DNA of 64,000 bases from Rhizobium sp. L1K21 (GCF_024055895.1 NZ_JAMXLE010000003.1:62001-126000), one strand, 5' to 3'; positions 1 through 8,730 are shown, counted from the stretch's first letter. The notes: a model not told the origin generated them from the letters alone. Numbers and translations: made by a program.

Positions 1-708
1 GTTTCCGTCACCTTTACCGATGGAAGCACTGGACGCTATGATTTTGTGATCGGGGCCGATGGTCTGTTTTCGAAAATGCGTGAACTCGTTTTTCCGGATA
101 CCCCCAAGCCCACCTTTACCGGCCAGGCCTGTTGGCGTGTGCTTTTTGACCGACCGGACGATTTCGACCACTGCCACATGTATATGGGGAAGATGGTGAA
201 AGCTGGCTTTAATCCGTGTGCGCCCGACAAGATGTATATGTTCGTGTTGGAACACGTTCCTGGAAATCCGAGGCGCTCACAAGATGAGCTTGTATCAATC
301 CTGCAGGAGTTGACTGCCGATTTCGAAGGCGAAGCAGGAGAATTGATCCGTTCTGTCAAATCGGGCTCGCAAATTGTCTACCGGCCGTTGGAATCGATCT
401 TAATTGACGGTGACTGGTATTGCGGGCGCATTCTTCTCATTGGCGATGCGGTTCACGCCACCACACCGCATCTGGGCAGTGGTGCCGGCATGGCGGTGGA
501 AGATGCGATCGTTCTCGTTGACGAATTGAAAAAGACCAGCGTCCTCGAAGTGGCATTACAAAACTTCATGGATCGACGCCTGCCACGCGGCAAAGCCGTG
601 GTGGGAAACTCGCTCAGAATCGGGGATTTGGAAATGGCGGGCGCGCCAATGTCTGAAATCGGCCCGCTCTTCGGGCAATCGTTACAGATGATCGCTCAGC
701 CATATTGA
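1..708 (+). CDS. FAD-dependent aromatic monooxygenase (5' truncated)
   Basis: C-terminal two thirds of a class A flavoprotein hydroxylase; the reading frame is open from the first base, so the gene begins outside the window. The visible part carries the DG motif (GADGLFSKMR), which contacts FAD and NADPH, and the GD motif (GDAVHATTPHLGSGAGMA) that binds the flavin ribityl and phosphate. Family members hydroxylate aromatic rings or related electron-rich substrates with NAD(P)H and O2 in the cytosol. It converges on the FAH operon, and a strong hairpin separates the two. Context (ring-fission-type enzymes nearby) suggests an upper-pathway hydroxylation; the substrate cannot be read from the sequence. 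Confidence 0.85.
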   Translation, partial: VSVTFTDGSTGRYDFVIGADGLFSKMRELVFPDTPKPTFTGQACWRVLFDRPDDFDHCHMYMGKMVKAGFNPCAPDKMYMFVLEHVPGNPRRSQDELVSILQELTADFEGEAGELIRSVKSGSQIVYRPLESILIDGDWYCGRILLIGDAVHATTPHLGSGAGMAVEDAIVLVDELKKTSVLEVALQNFMDRRLPRGKAVVGNSLRIGDLEMAGAPMSEIGPLFGQSLQMIAQPY

Positions 709-711
709 CGC

Positions 712-745
712 AAAAAATGCGGGGCGGCCAATGACCGCCCCGCTT
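712..745 (-). terminator. Rho-independent terminator of the FAH operon
   Basis: A 9-bp perfect GC stem (GCGGGGCGG at 719-727, CCGCCCCGC at 735-743) with a 7-nt loop. Read on the minus strand it is followed by ATTTTTTG, a proper U-tract, so it ends the minus-strand operon. Its position between convergent genes means it may also slow plus-strand transcripts. Confidence 0.8.
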
Positions 746-748
746 CAA

Positions 749-1714
749 TTAGTTCTTCACCACTTTCTGGTCGATCTTGCCGAAAACAGATTGCCCATCG
801 CTACCGATGCACTCCATCTGGACTGTATCGCCAAAAGACATGAAGGGCGTCTTCGCTTCGCCTTCGTCCAGGATCTCAATGCCCCGGCGCTCGGCAATGC
901 ACGATGAACCGACCTCGCGATAGGTCTCATTGGAAACAGTTCCCGAACCGATAACTGTCCCCGGCACAAGATCACGTGAATATGCCGCATGCGCGACCAG
1001 TTCGTGAAATCCCGACGACATGGCATACCCGCTGGCGGCACCAAAGCGCTTCTCGTTCCAGTCCACGCACAACGGCAGATCAACACGGGCGTCGCGCCAA
1101 TTGGCACCGAGCTCGTCGGGAGTGACAGCGACCGGTGCCATGGAGCAGGCTGGCTTTGCCCTGATCCAGCCAAATCCCGTCTTCATCTCAAGCGGGGCAA
1201 GTTTTCGCAGCGACCAGTCGTTAATCTGCACAATCAGGCGAATATGATTTTGCGCACGCTCTTTATCCGTACCCATGGGTACGAAGTCGGTAATGATGCC
1301 GAACTCGCCTTCAAAATCTATGAAATCCTCCTCCGATGGCATGCGCACATCATCCGTAGCCCCGTAAAACTTGTCGGAGGTTCCCTGATACATATAGGGG
1401 AAGCCGGGCTTTTCCTTCTTTTCAAAGCCGAAAACGGCGTCCATCAGATTGCCATGGCTGTCGAAGGCCGAACCATCCAGCCATTGCCAGGCGCGCGGCA
1501 ATGGCGCCATGGCATCGGCTTGATTGAATGCAGTTCCGCCGCCGTCATTGACAGCCGCGAACTCCCGTTTAAGCGCCGGTTCGATCTCGGACCAGGCCTC
1601 AAGAGCTTCTTGTAAGGTGATAGCCGCCTGTGCCGGCGTGCACCGTGTCAGATCGCGGCTGACAACGTGAAGCCGGCCATCTTTGGAGCCGTTTTTCAGT
1701 GTTGCAAGTTTCAT
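749..1714 (-). CDS. Fumarylacetoacetate hydrolase family protein
   Basis: 321 aa, full length for the longer FAH-like branch, with an N-terminal cap of about 75 residues before the catalytic beta-roll. Acidic metal-ligand positions are visible around residues 125-140 (the EEDFIDFEGEFGI stretch). Members hydrolyse C-C bonds of acylpyruvates or fumarylpyruvates, or hydrate or decarboxylate 2-oxo-dienoates, in cytosolic ring-cleavage pathways. The ATG at 1714 has a strong AGGAGGAG just upstream, inside the 18-nt gap to the preceding dehydrogenase gene, so the two are one operon. Reaction type is inferred from family; substrate unknown. Confidence 0.87.
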   Translation of the reverse strand: MKLATLKNGSKDGRLHVVSRDLTRCTPAQAAITLQEALEAWSEIEPALKREFAAVNDGGGTAFNQADAMAPLPRAWQWLDGSAFDSHGNLMDAVFGFEKKEKPGFPYMYQGTSDKFYGATDDVRMPSEEDFIDFEGEFGIITDFVPMGTDKERAQNHIRLIVQINDWSLRKLAPLEMKTGFGWIRAKPACSMAPVAVTPDELGANWRDARVDLPLCVDWNEKRFGAASGYAMSSGFHELVAHAAYSRDLVPGTVIGSGTVSNETYREVGSSCIAERRGIEILDEGEAKTPFMSFGDTVQMECIGSDGQSVFGKIDQKVVKN

Positions 1715-1732
1715 GGTGAGCTCTCCTCCTCT

Positions 1733-2650
1733 CTAACTTGGCATGGAGTTTTGAATCAGTTCGTCCGCATTTGCATCGCGCTTGAAGCCAAGCCGATCGG
1801 CAGTTTCCGTCACCAGTCCGGGGTAGGAACCGAAAAGCGAAACGATTTCAGAATCCGGATCAAACGTTACCCGGCTTTTGCTTTCAGGGAAGCGCCGACG
1901 AAGCGCCTCCGCAAGTTCGCCGAAGGTCAAGGACAATGCCGGTAATGTAAGGGCTTTCTGCGGACCCACCTCCGGAAGAAACGCGCCGTGAACGAAATTG
2001 TGAGCAACTGTTTCAACCGAAGTCAGCCAGGTGCGGCTGTCCGGACGAACCGGCAAACTGATATCTTCGCCACGACGCACGGCCCAGAAAAGCCGTGACA
2101 TGAATGCCGTCTTCAATCCGGCATCAACACCATCTCGGGCCATCACACCGGAGGGCCTCAAGCTAATTCCGTCAAGCCAGCCTTTGGCGGAGAAATTGGA
2201 TAACGCGACTTCCATCATCAATTTCTGCGCGCCATAAACCATCGTCGGGCCAAATGGCGCAGCATCTGTCACCGGGTCGGGCATGGGCTTACTGTAAACG
2301 GCGATTGTCGAGGCGAAGACAACCCGCGCGCCACTGTTGAGCTGTTTGATTTCTTCGAAAAGGTCGAGCGTGGCGTCGACATTCACCTTGCGCGCAAGCG
2401 CATAATTGGCCTCTGCCGCGCCGCCGAGAATTGCGGCGAGCACGATAACCTTGTCCGCCCCATCCAGAAAACGCCTGCGCATCCGGCTGTCGGCCAAATC
2501 GCCAATATGTTTCTCGATACGTTGATCATCCGGCGCAGAAAAATCGACTGCATCAACCAGCGTTATTTTCTTTGGTTGACCCATGCCCGCGAGCTGCTTG
2601 GAGACTGTTTGGCCAATAAATCCACCGGCACCGACTACGACAACTTTCAA
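1733..2650 (-). CDS. NAD-dependent epimerase/dehydratase-type dehydrogenase (DenD-like)
   Basis: 305 aa extended SDR. The N-terminal Rossmann motif is GAGGFIG (residues 7-13); the catalytic Ser/Thr lies in FASTIAVYS and the YxxxK pair in VYGAQK (about residues 140-150). Family members include D-erythronate dehydrogenase and UDP-sugar epimerases; here the neighbours are degradative, so oxidation of a hydroxy acid or a ring-derived intermediate is more likely than sugar-nucleotide work. The start is TTG at 2650, chosen because the Rossmann strand begins immediately. It is first gene of the operon with the FAH gene, and operator-like site A begins only 20 nt upstream. Confidence 0.8.
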   Translation of the reverse strand: MKVVVVGAGGFIGQTVSKQLAGMGQPKKITLVDAVDFSAPDDQRIEKHIGDLADSRMRRRFLDGADKVIVLAAILGGAAEANYALARKVNVDATLDLFEEIKQLNSGARVVFASTIAVYSKPMPDPVTDAAPFGPTMVYGAQKLMMEVALSNFSAKGWLDGISLRPSGVMARDGVDAGLKTAFMSRLFWAVRRGEDISLPVRPDSRTWLTSVETVAHNFVHGAFLPEVGPQKALTLPALSLTFGELAEALRRRFPESKSRVTFDPDSEIVSLFGSYPGLVTETADRLGFKRDANADELIQNSMPS

Positions 2651-2669
2651 TCTGATAATTCCCGTGCTA

Positions 2670-2693
2670 TTAATTGGTTAATCGTTCAAGCAA
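2670..2693 (-). promoter_or_regulatory. Operator-like site A (TTAATTGG family)
   Basis: Three consecutive 8-mers on the plus strand: TTAATTGG, TTAATCGT, TCAAGCAA. The same 8+8+8 layout recurs at 10324, 14882 and 16515. It lies 20 nt before the start codon of the DenD-like/FAH operon and about 150 nt before the HisD-like gene, in their divergent intergenic region. Read as a repressor or activator site from recurrence only. Confidence 0.45.
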
Positions 2694-2705
2694 TATACAC
2701 TAAAG

Positions 2706-2720
2706 CCTTGGTTGGCAAGG
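2706..2720. promoter_or_regulatory. Small dyad with TTGGTTGG core
   Basis: CCTTG and CAAGG (2706-2710, 2716-2720) flank GTTGG. The core repeats the TTGGTTGG of the shared operator family, so this could be a second, weaker site serving the plus-strand HisD-like operon. Confidence 0.25.
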
Positions 2721-2843
2721 AATTCAAGCAACTGGCCCGTACTGTTTTTCAGGAGCTCTAAGCAAAAACAGCGCGCGACCTGCCCTCCAGGAGGGCAAGT
2801 CACAACTTAAACACAGCCCGTTTGGCTGTGAAAAACCGGAGGA

Positions 2844-4190
2844 ATGAAGAAGTTGGTTAAGTACCTTAAGGAAGGCGTCAATGCGTCGGAAGTGAAGGCA
2901 GCCGACGAAAAGGTGCGTGCAATCGTGGAAGGCACGCTTTCGGACATTGAAAAGCGGGGCAACGCTGCCGTTCGCGAGTTGAGCAAGAAGTTCGACAACT
3001 GGGATCGCGACGATTACCGCCTGACCCAGGCGGAAATCAACAGGTGCCTCTCAGACCTCACGCGCCAACAGATTGCCGACATTGAATTTGCCCAGGAACA
3101 AGTGCGGAATTTTGCGCAGATCCAGAAGGCTGCACTCCGCGATGTCGAGGTGGAGACCATTCCCGGCGTTATCCTCGGACACAAGAACATCGCCATACAG
3201 AATGCAGGCTGCTATGTGCCGGGTGGGAAATATCCCATGCTCGCCTCAGCCCATATGTCTGTGTTGACCGCGAGTGTTGCCGGGGTCCCGCGTATCATCA
3301 CCTGCGCACCGCCACACCAGGGCAAGCCGTCCTCAGTCATTGTCGCGGCACAACATATGGCCGGTGCTGACGAAATCTATGCGCTCGGCGGCATACAAGC
3401 CGTTGGCGCGATGGCGCTCGGCACCGAAACAATTCAGCCGGTCGACATTCTCGTCGGCCCCGGCAACGCCTTCGTGGCCGAAGCAAAGCGCCAGCTCTAC
3501 GGCCGGGTCGGTATCGATCTTTTTGCAGGCCCGACAGAAACGATGGTCATCGCCGATGAAACTGTCGATGCTGAAATTTGCGCAACCGACCTCTTGGGTC
3601 AGGCAGAACATGGTCCTGATAGCCCTGCCGTTCTTCTGACAACGTCTGAAAAGCTCGCCCGCGAGACAATGGAGGAAATTGAGCGCTTGCTGCAGATTCT
3701 TCCAACGGCCGGCCATGCCCGCAAGGCCTGGGACGTATATGGTCAGGTGATCGTCGCCGATGATCACGACGAGATGTTGAAGATTGCGAACGACATTGCC
3801 TCCGAACATGTTCAAGTCATGACGGATCGCGATGATTGGTATCTGGAGAACATGGTCAACTATGGTGCCTTGTTCCTCGGCCCACGAACCAATGTGGCCT
3901 ATGGTGACAAAACAATCGGCACCAACCACACCTTGCCGACGAAAAAGGCCGGACGCTATACCGGCGGCCTTTGGGTTGGAAAGTTCATCAAGACACACAC
4001 CTATCAAAAGGTTCTCACCGACGAAGCGTCTGCCAAGGTCGGTCGATACTGCTCGCGCCTGTGCATGCTGGAAGGCTTTCAGGGTCATGCCGAGCAGGCC
4101 AACATTCGAGTGCGTCGCTACGGTGGCCAAAATGTTCCCTATGCCGAAGGCGCAACGCCGCTCGCCGGAGCAGATCTGGTCGAGGGCTGA
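2844..4190 (+). CDS. Histidinol-dehydrogenase-family catabolic dehydrogenase (HpsN-like)
   Basis: 448 aa NAD-dependent zinc dehydrogenase of the HisD superfamily. The zinc and catalytic positions of HisD are kept: Q and H in GQAEHG, the Glu-His pair in SEHVQVMT, Asp in [14 protein letters not shown] and the C-terminal His in FQGHAEQA. No his genes are nearby and it sits in a catabolic operon, as do HisD paralogues such as sulfopropanediol dehydrogenase, so a four-electron oxidation of a terminal alcohol to an acid is likely. The GGAGGA lies only one base before ATG 2844; the TTG at 2853 has better spacing and could be the true start. It is followed after 2 nt by an SDR gene. Confidence 0.8.
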   Translation: MKKLVKYLKEGVNASEVKAADEKVRAIVEGTLSDIEKRGNAAVRELSKKFDNWDRDDYRLTQAEINRCLSDLTRQQIADIEFAQEQVRNFAQIQKAALRDVEVETIPGVILGHKNIAIQNAGCYVPGGKYPMLASAHMSVLTASVAGVPRIITCAPPHQGKPSSVIVAAQHMAGADEIYALGGIQAVGAMALGTETIQPVDILVGPGNAFVAEAKRQLYGRVGIDLFAGPTETMVIADETVDAEICATDLLGQAEHGPDSPAVLLTTSEKLARETMEEIERLLQILPTAGHARKAWDVYGQVIVADDHDEMLKIANDIASEHVQVMTDRDDWYLENMVNYGALFLGPRTNVAYGDKTIGTNHTLPTKKAGRYTGGLWVGKFIKTHTYQKVLTDEASAKVGRYCSRLCMLEGFQGHAEQANIRVRRYGGQNVPYAEGATPLAGADLVEG

Positions 4191-4192
4191 AA

Positions 4193-4960
4193 GTGGCAGA
4201 TTTACCTGAATTTCCGGGGTTTTCCCTGAGTGGGCGGCGCGCCTTGGTGACCGGCGCTGGCCGCGGAATCGGTCTGGGATGCGCAACCGCTCTTGCCAAT
4301 GCAGGTGCTAACGTCATCCTTGCCGCCCGCAGTGAGGACGAAATCCGTTCAGCCGCCAGTGCTATAGCGGCAGCCGGCGGCAAGGCCGGCCATCTGCGGC
4401 TTGACGTGACCAACATCGAAGCGACCGCAGCGGCCATCGCCGATGCCGGTCCTTTCGATATTCTGGTCAACAATGCCGGAACCAACCGGCCCAAGCCCCT
4501 CTGGGATGTGACACTTGAGGATTACGATGCTGTTCTGGATCTCAACCTGAAATCGGCCTTTTTCGTCGCCAAGGCAGTCGCCGAGGGCCTGATGAAAGCC
4601 GGAAAGCCCGGCTCACTTATCCATATGTCAAGCCAGATGGGTCAGGTCGGTGGCGCTAAACGCTCGCTCTATTGCGCATCCAAATGGGCAATCGAAGGCA
4701 TGTCGAAAGCCATGGCGCTTGATCTTGCTCCTTACGGAATCCGATCAAATACGGTCGCTCCGACTTTCGTCGAAACGCCGATGACCAAGCCCTTCTTCGA
4801 GGATGAGGCTTTCAAGTCGGCAACGCTTAAAAAGATCAAGCTTGGACGCCTCGGTACGGTGTCCGATCTGATGGGCGCGGTGCTTCTTCTGGCATCTCCC
4901 GCAGGCGAAATGATGACAGGCACAACAATTACGGTTGATGGCGGCTGGACCGCCGACTGA
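4193..4960 (+). CDS. SDR family oxidoreductase
   Basis: 255 aa classical short-chain dehydrogenase. Cofactor motif TGAGRGIG near residues 18-25, NNAG near 92, catalytic Ser in HMSSQMG, then YCASK (Tyr-xxx-Lys), and the usual C-terminal GTTITVDGG. A longer frame is open upstream but runs over the HisD-like gene; GTG 4193 is preferred because it follows that stop by 2 nt and has GAGGG about 6 nt before it. Family members reduce or oxidise carbonyl/hydroxyl groups with NAD(P)H. It is the second gene of the HisD-like operon. Confidence 0.87.
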   Translation: MADLPEFPGFSLSGRRALVTGAGRGIGLGCATALANAGANVILAARSEDEIRSAASAIAAAGGKAGHLRLDVTNIEATAAAIADAGPFDILVNNAGTNRPKPLWDVTLEDYDAVLDLNLKSAFFVAKAVAEGLMKAGKPGSLIHMSSQMGQVGGAKRSLYCASKWAIEGMSKAMALDLAPYGIRSNTVAPTFVETPMTKPFFEDEAFKSATLKKIKLGRLGTVSDLMGAVLLLASPAGEMMTGTTITVDGGWTAD

Positions 4961-4980
4961 ATGTATTGGAGGGAATACGT

Positions 4981-6138
4981 ATGTGGGAACCATTCCCGGG
5001 CAATTATGTCTGGAACCTGAGCTCAAACCTGGCTCTGATGTGTGGTGGAAATATCGGCGAAATCGAAGCCGCCTGCCAACCCATCAGGGACGCCGCAAAA
5101 AACGGCGAAGACGCAGGGACGGCGCTGTTCTTTGATAGTTGGATAGCGGTTGCAAACAACGTGCTGGCAAACGCCGACGCTGACCTTGCAAAAGGCAGAC
5201 GCCTGAGCGCCGGCATCAAATATCAGCGTGCAGCCGGTTATCTGCTGACAGCAGAGCGCATGCAAAGCCGTGATTATGCCCCGCGCTGGCAGGCTTATGC
5301 CGACGGATTGGCCAATTTCCGGAAAGGTGTCGAGCTGCAAGGACTGGACGTGGAGTTTGTTCAAATCCCCTATGAGGGAAAGTTCTTCACCGGGCTTTTC
5401 GTCCCGGCCAAAAATGTCGACGGCCCGGCCCCGTGCGTGGTGTCCTGCAATGGTCTCGATTCCATGAAAGAACAGATTTTTGGTGCCGGAAATCCTGAGG
5501 CCAATAGAATTCGCGGAATGCACACGCTGGTCATCGATCAGCCGGGAACCGGAGAAGCGCTTCGTATCCTTGGCTTAAACGGCCGTCATGATGCCGAAGC
5601 CTGGGGCAGCGCAGCATTCGATTATCTGCTGACACGCGATGATGTTGATCACAAGCGTATCGGCATGTTCGGACTGTCGCTCGGCGGCTACTTCGCACCG
5701 CGCATTGCATCAATGGATCATCGTTTTGCCCTTTGCTGCGTTATGGGCGCAAACCACAATTGGGGCGAAATGCAAACCCGACGCCTCAAACGCGAAGGTG
5801 ACAATCCGGTTCCCCACTACTGGGATCATGTGATGTGGGTGTTCGGCAAGAAATCACTGGAAGAGTTCATGGACTGGGCACCGAACATGGATCTCACTCC
5901 CGTAATTGGCAATATGAAGTGCCCTTTCTTTATCATGCATGGTGGTGGAGACCGGCAAATTCCCGTCGAATATGCACAACAGTCGCGTGATCAGGCGACC
6001 GCCGCTGCAAAGGTCGACTATTTCATAACCGGAAGCTCGGAATATGAGGTCGAGCATTGCGGTGCCGACAACGGCACATTCATGCGGGACATGCTCGCTG
6101 ACTGGATGGCCGAAACATTTGCGGAGGTGGCTCGATGA
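4981..6138 (+). CDS. Alpha/beta hydrolase, dihydropseudooxynicotine-hydrolase-like
   Basis: 385 aa. An N-terminal helical region of about 120 residues precedes an alpha/beta-hydrolase core with nucleophile elbow GLSLGG (Ser233), acid Asp in HGGGDRQIP and a C-terminal catalytic His in EVEHCG. This layout matches the branch that includes 2,6-dihydroxypseudooxynicotine hydrolase and FrsA/DUF1100-like enzymes, some of which cut C-C bonds of diketones. The start at 4981 follows GGAGGGA with good spacing; an in-frame ATG at 4966 has no ribosome site. Its 3' end overlaps the next gene by 4 nt (ATGA), so translation is coupled. C-C hydrolase activity is an inference. Confidence 0.75.
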   Translation: MWEPFPGNYVWNLSSNLALMCGGNIGEIEAACQPIRDAAKNGEDAGTALFFDSWIAVANNVLANADADLAKGRRLSAGIKYQRAAGYLLTAERMQSRDYAPRWQAYADGLANFRKGVELQGLDVEFVQIPYEGKFFTGLFVPAKNVDGPAPCVVSCNGLDSMKEQIFGAGNPEANRIRGMHTLVIDQPGTGEALRILGLNGRHDAEAWGSAAFDYLLTRDDVDHKRIGMFGLSLGGYFAPRIASMDHRFALCCVMGANHNWGEMQTRRLKREGDNPVPHYWDHVMWVFGKKSLEEFMDWAPNMDLTPVIGNMKCPFFIMHGGGDRQIPVEYAQQSRDQATAAAKVDYFITGSSEYEVEHCGADNGTFMRDMLADWMAETFAEVAR

Positions 6139-7148
6139 GCAACAATCCGCTGATCGGTTGGGAAGTCGACCCCGCAAACATCCGTTATATCGGCCATGAC
6201 CTGCAACGACCCGAGTGCATTCTTGCAGAAAGAGATGGCAGCCTCTGGGTAGCCGACGGGCGCGGTGGCGTGATGCATATCGCACATGATGGCGAGCAGA
6301 CCCTGATCCTTCAACAAGGACAGGAGGAAAACACAGCCACGTCCTTCGAAGATCGCCTGGTCAACACAAAAGGAAGCCTGCCGAACGGTCTGGCCTTTGC
6401 CGAAAACGGCGATTTCCTGATTGCCAATTTCGGCACAGACCGGGTCGAAGTGATGAAACGCTCCGGGGAAACGTCTGTTCTGGTCGACAATATCGACGGC
6501 AAACCCATCGGTAAGGCGAATTTCGTCACGCGCGACCGAAAAGGCAGGCTCTGGCTGACCGTAACCACCACAATGATACCATGGACCGAGCACGTGAAGT
6601 GCAATTCCCGAGACGGCTATATTGCCCTGCTCGACGAGAAGGGTATCCGGATCGTTGCCGACAATCTTTGTGGGACCAACGAGCTTCGTTTCGACAGAAA
6701 TGAAGAATGGCTTTATGTTGCAGAAACGACCAGCAGAAACATCACCCGTTTCCGCGTTCGCGGAGACGAACTGGTCGACCGTGAAATCTTCGGTCCTTCC
6801 AATGTCGGCGGTTTTTGCGATGGTATCGCCTTCGATGCATATGGCAATCTGTGGTCAACGCTCATCATGGCTGATCGCCTGATCGCGATAACGCCCGATG
6901 GCGAGCTTCTCACCCTTCTGGATCTGGGAGGCGAAAGCGACGCACTGGCCGCGCTGGACACCGCCTGGGAGCAGGGACAGGTGACACCGGAGCTCATGGC
7001 GGCATGCGGCAGCACTGAATGCCGGTGGATGGCATCCCTCACCTTTGGTGGAGCAGATTTGAAGACAGTCTACCTGGGATCGCTGCAAGGCCAGAGAATT
7101 CCGTATTTCAAATCTCCGGTTGCCGGATTACCGTTGATATACTGGTAG
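6135..7148 (+). CDS. SMP-30/gluconolactonase family lactonase
   Basis: 337 aa six-bladed beta-propeller hydrolase. Repeating blade sequences such as LWVADGRGG, FAENGDFLIANFG, RKGRLWLTV and FDRNEEWLYVAET are visible, and calcium-binding-type Asn/Asp residues occur where SMP-30 proteins hold their metal. Family members open sugar or aliphatic lactones. It overlaps the alpha/beta hydrolase stop by 4 nt and closes the plus-strand operon that begins at the HisD-like gene. A lactone intermediate in the pathway is plausible. Confidence 0.8.
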   Translation: MSNNPLIGWEVDPANIRYIGHDLQRPECILAERDGSLWVADGRGGVMHIAHDGEQTLILQQGQEENTATSFEDRLVNTKGSLPNGLAFAENGDFLIANFGTDRVEVMKRSGETSVLVDNIDGKPIGKANFVTRDRKGRLWLTVTTTMIPWTEHVKCNSRDGYIALLDEKGIRIVADNLCGTNELRFDRNEEWLYVAETTSRNITRFRVRGDELVDREIFGPSNVGGFCDGIAFDAYGNLWSTLIMADRLIAITPDGELLTLLDLGGESDALAALDTAWEQGQVTPELMAACGSTECRWMASLTFGGADLKTVYLGSLQGQRIPYFKSPVAGLPLIYW

Positions 7149-7158
7149 TCGAAGCGCT

Positions 7159-7178
7159 TGTTGCTAGCCATTGCAACA
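7159..7178. promoter_or_regulatory. Small inverted repeat before the TetR gene
   Basis: TGTTGC (7159-7164) and GCAACA (7173-7178) are perfect complements with an 8-nt spacer, in the 99-nt gap between the lactonase and the TetR regulator. It could be an autoregulatory operator; there is no T-tract to support a terminator. Confidence 0.25.
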
Positions 7179-7247
7179 CGAATATGATTATTCAGTGAGA
7201 AGACTTGATTGACGGACTTTAAGAGACGCGGACGGGAACGGGTGAAG

Positions 7248-7916
7248 ATGGTTCAAGACAAGGCGGGAGGTGCGAAGAAGCGGCTAACCGCGACACGGTC
7301 GAACGGTGACGAAACGCGCGCGCGCATCATCAATGCGGCTGAAGCACTTTTTGGCGCACGCGGCTTTGCTTCCGTGTCCTTGCGTGACATCACCACCAAG
7401 GCGGATGTCACACTCGCGCTCGCGTCCTACCATTTCGGCACCAAGGACAATCTCTTTGAAGCCGTGGTCGAAAGACGCGCGCACGTCTTGGGTCTTGAAC
7501 GGCGGCGGCGGCTAGGCGAACTCAGCCAGCCTGATGCGCGGGCCATACTTGATGCATTTATGGCTCCGCTTTTTGAGTTCGCTCTTTCGGGTGAACCAGG
7601 CTGGCCGGATTATTTCCGATTGCTGGCCAGATTGGGAGAAGACAATCAATGGATTGATCTCCTGAGCAAGCACTTTGACGAGACCGCGCAGCAATTCATC
7701 GACGCTCTCTGCAAGGCGCTTCCCAATGCTACGCGCCACGACGTTATACGTACTTTTACAATGGTTTTGCACGCCATGCTTTCAACGGTTTCCCAGCACA
7801 GCCGGGTCGACAAGCTGGCAGAAGGCAAACTTCGAGGCGCGGATCTGAAGGGCGCATATCCTGTCCTGCTCCAATTCGCGACCACAGGAATGGAAAGTTT
7901 CAATCGCGGAAAGTAG
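7248..7916 (+). CDS. TetR/AcrR family transcriptional regulator
   Basis: About 222 aa. The N-terminal helix-turn-helix is clear (ETRARIINAAEALFGARGF then TTKADVTLALASYHFGTKDN), and the C-terminal ligand and dimer domain ends in a TetR_C-like helical block. Starts at TTG 7209, GTG 7242 or ATG 7248 are all possible; ATG 7248 is given because the conserved region starts well after it. It follows the HisD-SDR-hydrolase-lactonase operon and its 3' end overlaps the convergent HxlR gene by 17 nt. It is a candidate for the factor that reads the shared TTAATTGG sites. Confidence 0.85.
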   Translation: MVQDKAGGAKKRLTATRSNGDETRARIINAAEALFGARGFASVSLRDITTKADVTLALASYHFGTKDNLFEAVVERRAHVLGLERRRRLGELSQPDARAILDAFMAPLFEFALSGEPGWPDYFRLLARLGEDNQWIDLLSKHFDETAQQFIDALCKALPNATRHDVIRTFTMVLHAMLSTVSQHSRVDKLAEGKLRGADLKGAYPVLLQFATTGMESFNRGK

Positions 7917-8382
7917 CGCGGGCCGCCAAGATCTGATCCATCCGATCTTCTATCCAGCCAATGATATGATCGAGTTCGGCGCTCAGTTCGTAACCCAACG
8001 GCGTCAATGAGTAGACCACTGTCGGCACATTGGAATGGTACTCCTTACGGGCGACGAAACCGTCTCGCTCCAGCGCCCGCAGTCGCAATGTCAGCATTCG
8101 CTGAGAGATTTTCTTCTCGGAAGACAAGTCTGAAATGACGCGCTTCAGCGTGCTATGTCTGAATGTACCCGTTGCCAGGACCTTGATGATCAGAGCCGAC
8201 CAGTTGTCGCCCAACCTAGCCAAGACCTCACGCTGCGGGGCGTCGCGTGCCGGTGGCGGATCGCCCATGGTTTTGGCAAGTCTTACCAGACCCGTCAATC
8301 GCGGGTCGTCGGCTTCGATTTTGGACGCTTCTCCTACGCTCAGGAGTGAAATCCACCGGTCTGTGTCGAGTTTTGTCGCCAT
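7900..8382 (-). CDS. HxlR family winged-helix regulator
   Basis: 160 aa. The HxlR core is evident: LGDNWSALIIKVLATG, then SQRMLTLRLRALERDGFV (recognition helix and wing) and YSLTPLGYEL. An extra N-terminal arm of about 50 residues precedes it. HxlR proteins are dimeric regulators that often control nearby detoxification or catabolic genes. A perfect 15-bp inverted repeat lies just upstream of its start and is a likely operator. No conserved redox Cys is seen. The target genes are probably its own promoter or the adjacent FAD-enzyme operon. Confidence 0.83.
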   Translation of the reverse strand: MATKLDTDRWISLLSVGEASKIEADDPRLTGLVRLAKTMGDPPPARDAPQREVLARLGDNWSALIIKVLATGTFRHSTLKRVISDLSSEKKISQRMLTLRLRALERDGFVARKEYHSNVPTVVYSLTPLGYELSAELDHIIGWIEDRMDQILAARATFRD

Positions 8383-8406
8383 ACCGGCAATCTAGCCATA
8401 AGCTTG

Positions 8407-8449
8407 GATTTGCACCAGATGCCATCGCAATGCCCATCTGGTGCAAATC
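8407..8449. promoter_or_regulatory. 15-bp perfect inverted repeat, candidate HxlR operator
   Basis: GATTTGCACCAGATG (8407-8421) and its exact complement CATCTGGTGCAAATC (8435-8449) are separated by 13 nt, 25 nt upstream of the HxlR start codon. Neither strand has a T-run after it, so an operator is more likely than a terminator. Confidence 0.55.
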
Positions 8450-8496
8450 ATTTTGTTCGCTCAGCCTGCCGGACAGGGATTGCTGTTTGCGAACGG

Positions 8497-8730
8497 CTAA
8501 CCGGATTTTTTCTTTGCCGGTCTTGCGCTCCGCAACAGCATCGTCAGAATAAACCACACGGTTTTCAGATCGAGCAATTTCAATGCCGCGCGTGCTTCTT
8601 CGGGACTGAGGCGCGCCGTCATCGGCATGGCACCGAATATCTTGCCGCGAATGACCAGATAGTTGCGATCATCAGCCTCGATCTTGGAAACCGTCATCAG
8701 TTCCTTACCGGTATTGTCCAGGATTTTCAT
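8497..8730 (-). CDS. Small conserved-looking protein coupled to the FAD oxidoreductase
   Basis: 77 aa, no recognised domain. Residues 1-35 look like a short beta-rich module (KILDNTGKELMTVSKIEADD, then LVIRGKIFG), followed by one hydrophobic helix (about 56-67, VWFILTMLL) and a basic tail RPAKKKSG. Its ATG shares one base with the stop of the upstream phytoene-desaturase-like gene (TAATG), so it is translationally coupled to it and probably works with it, for example as a membrane tether. Function unknown. Confidence 0.6.
   Translation of the reverse strand: MKILDNTGKELMTVSKIEADDRNYLVIRGKIFGAMPMTARLSPEEARAALKLLDLKTVWFILTMLLRSARPAKKKSG

Noticed and set aside
2844-4190. True histidinol dehydrogenase of histidine synthesis
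   Set aside because: Catalytic residues fit, but no his genes are near and it is in an operon with catabolic enzymes; catabolic paralogue preferred.
3971-4192. Long N-terminal extension of the SDR at 4193
   Set aside because: Overlaps the HisD-like coding region in another frame; an ideal start exists 2 nt after that gene.
7159-7178. Terminator after the lactonase gene
   Set aside because: The 6-bp dyad is too short and has no T-tract; listed only as a possible operator.
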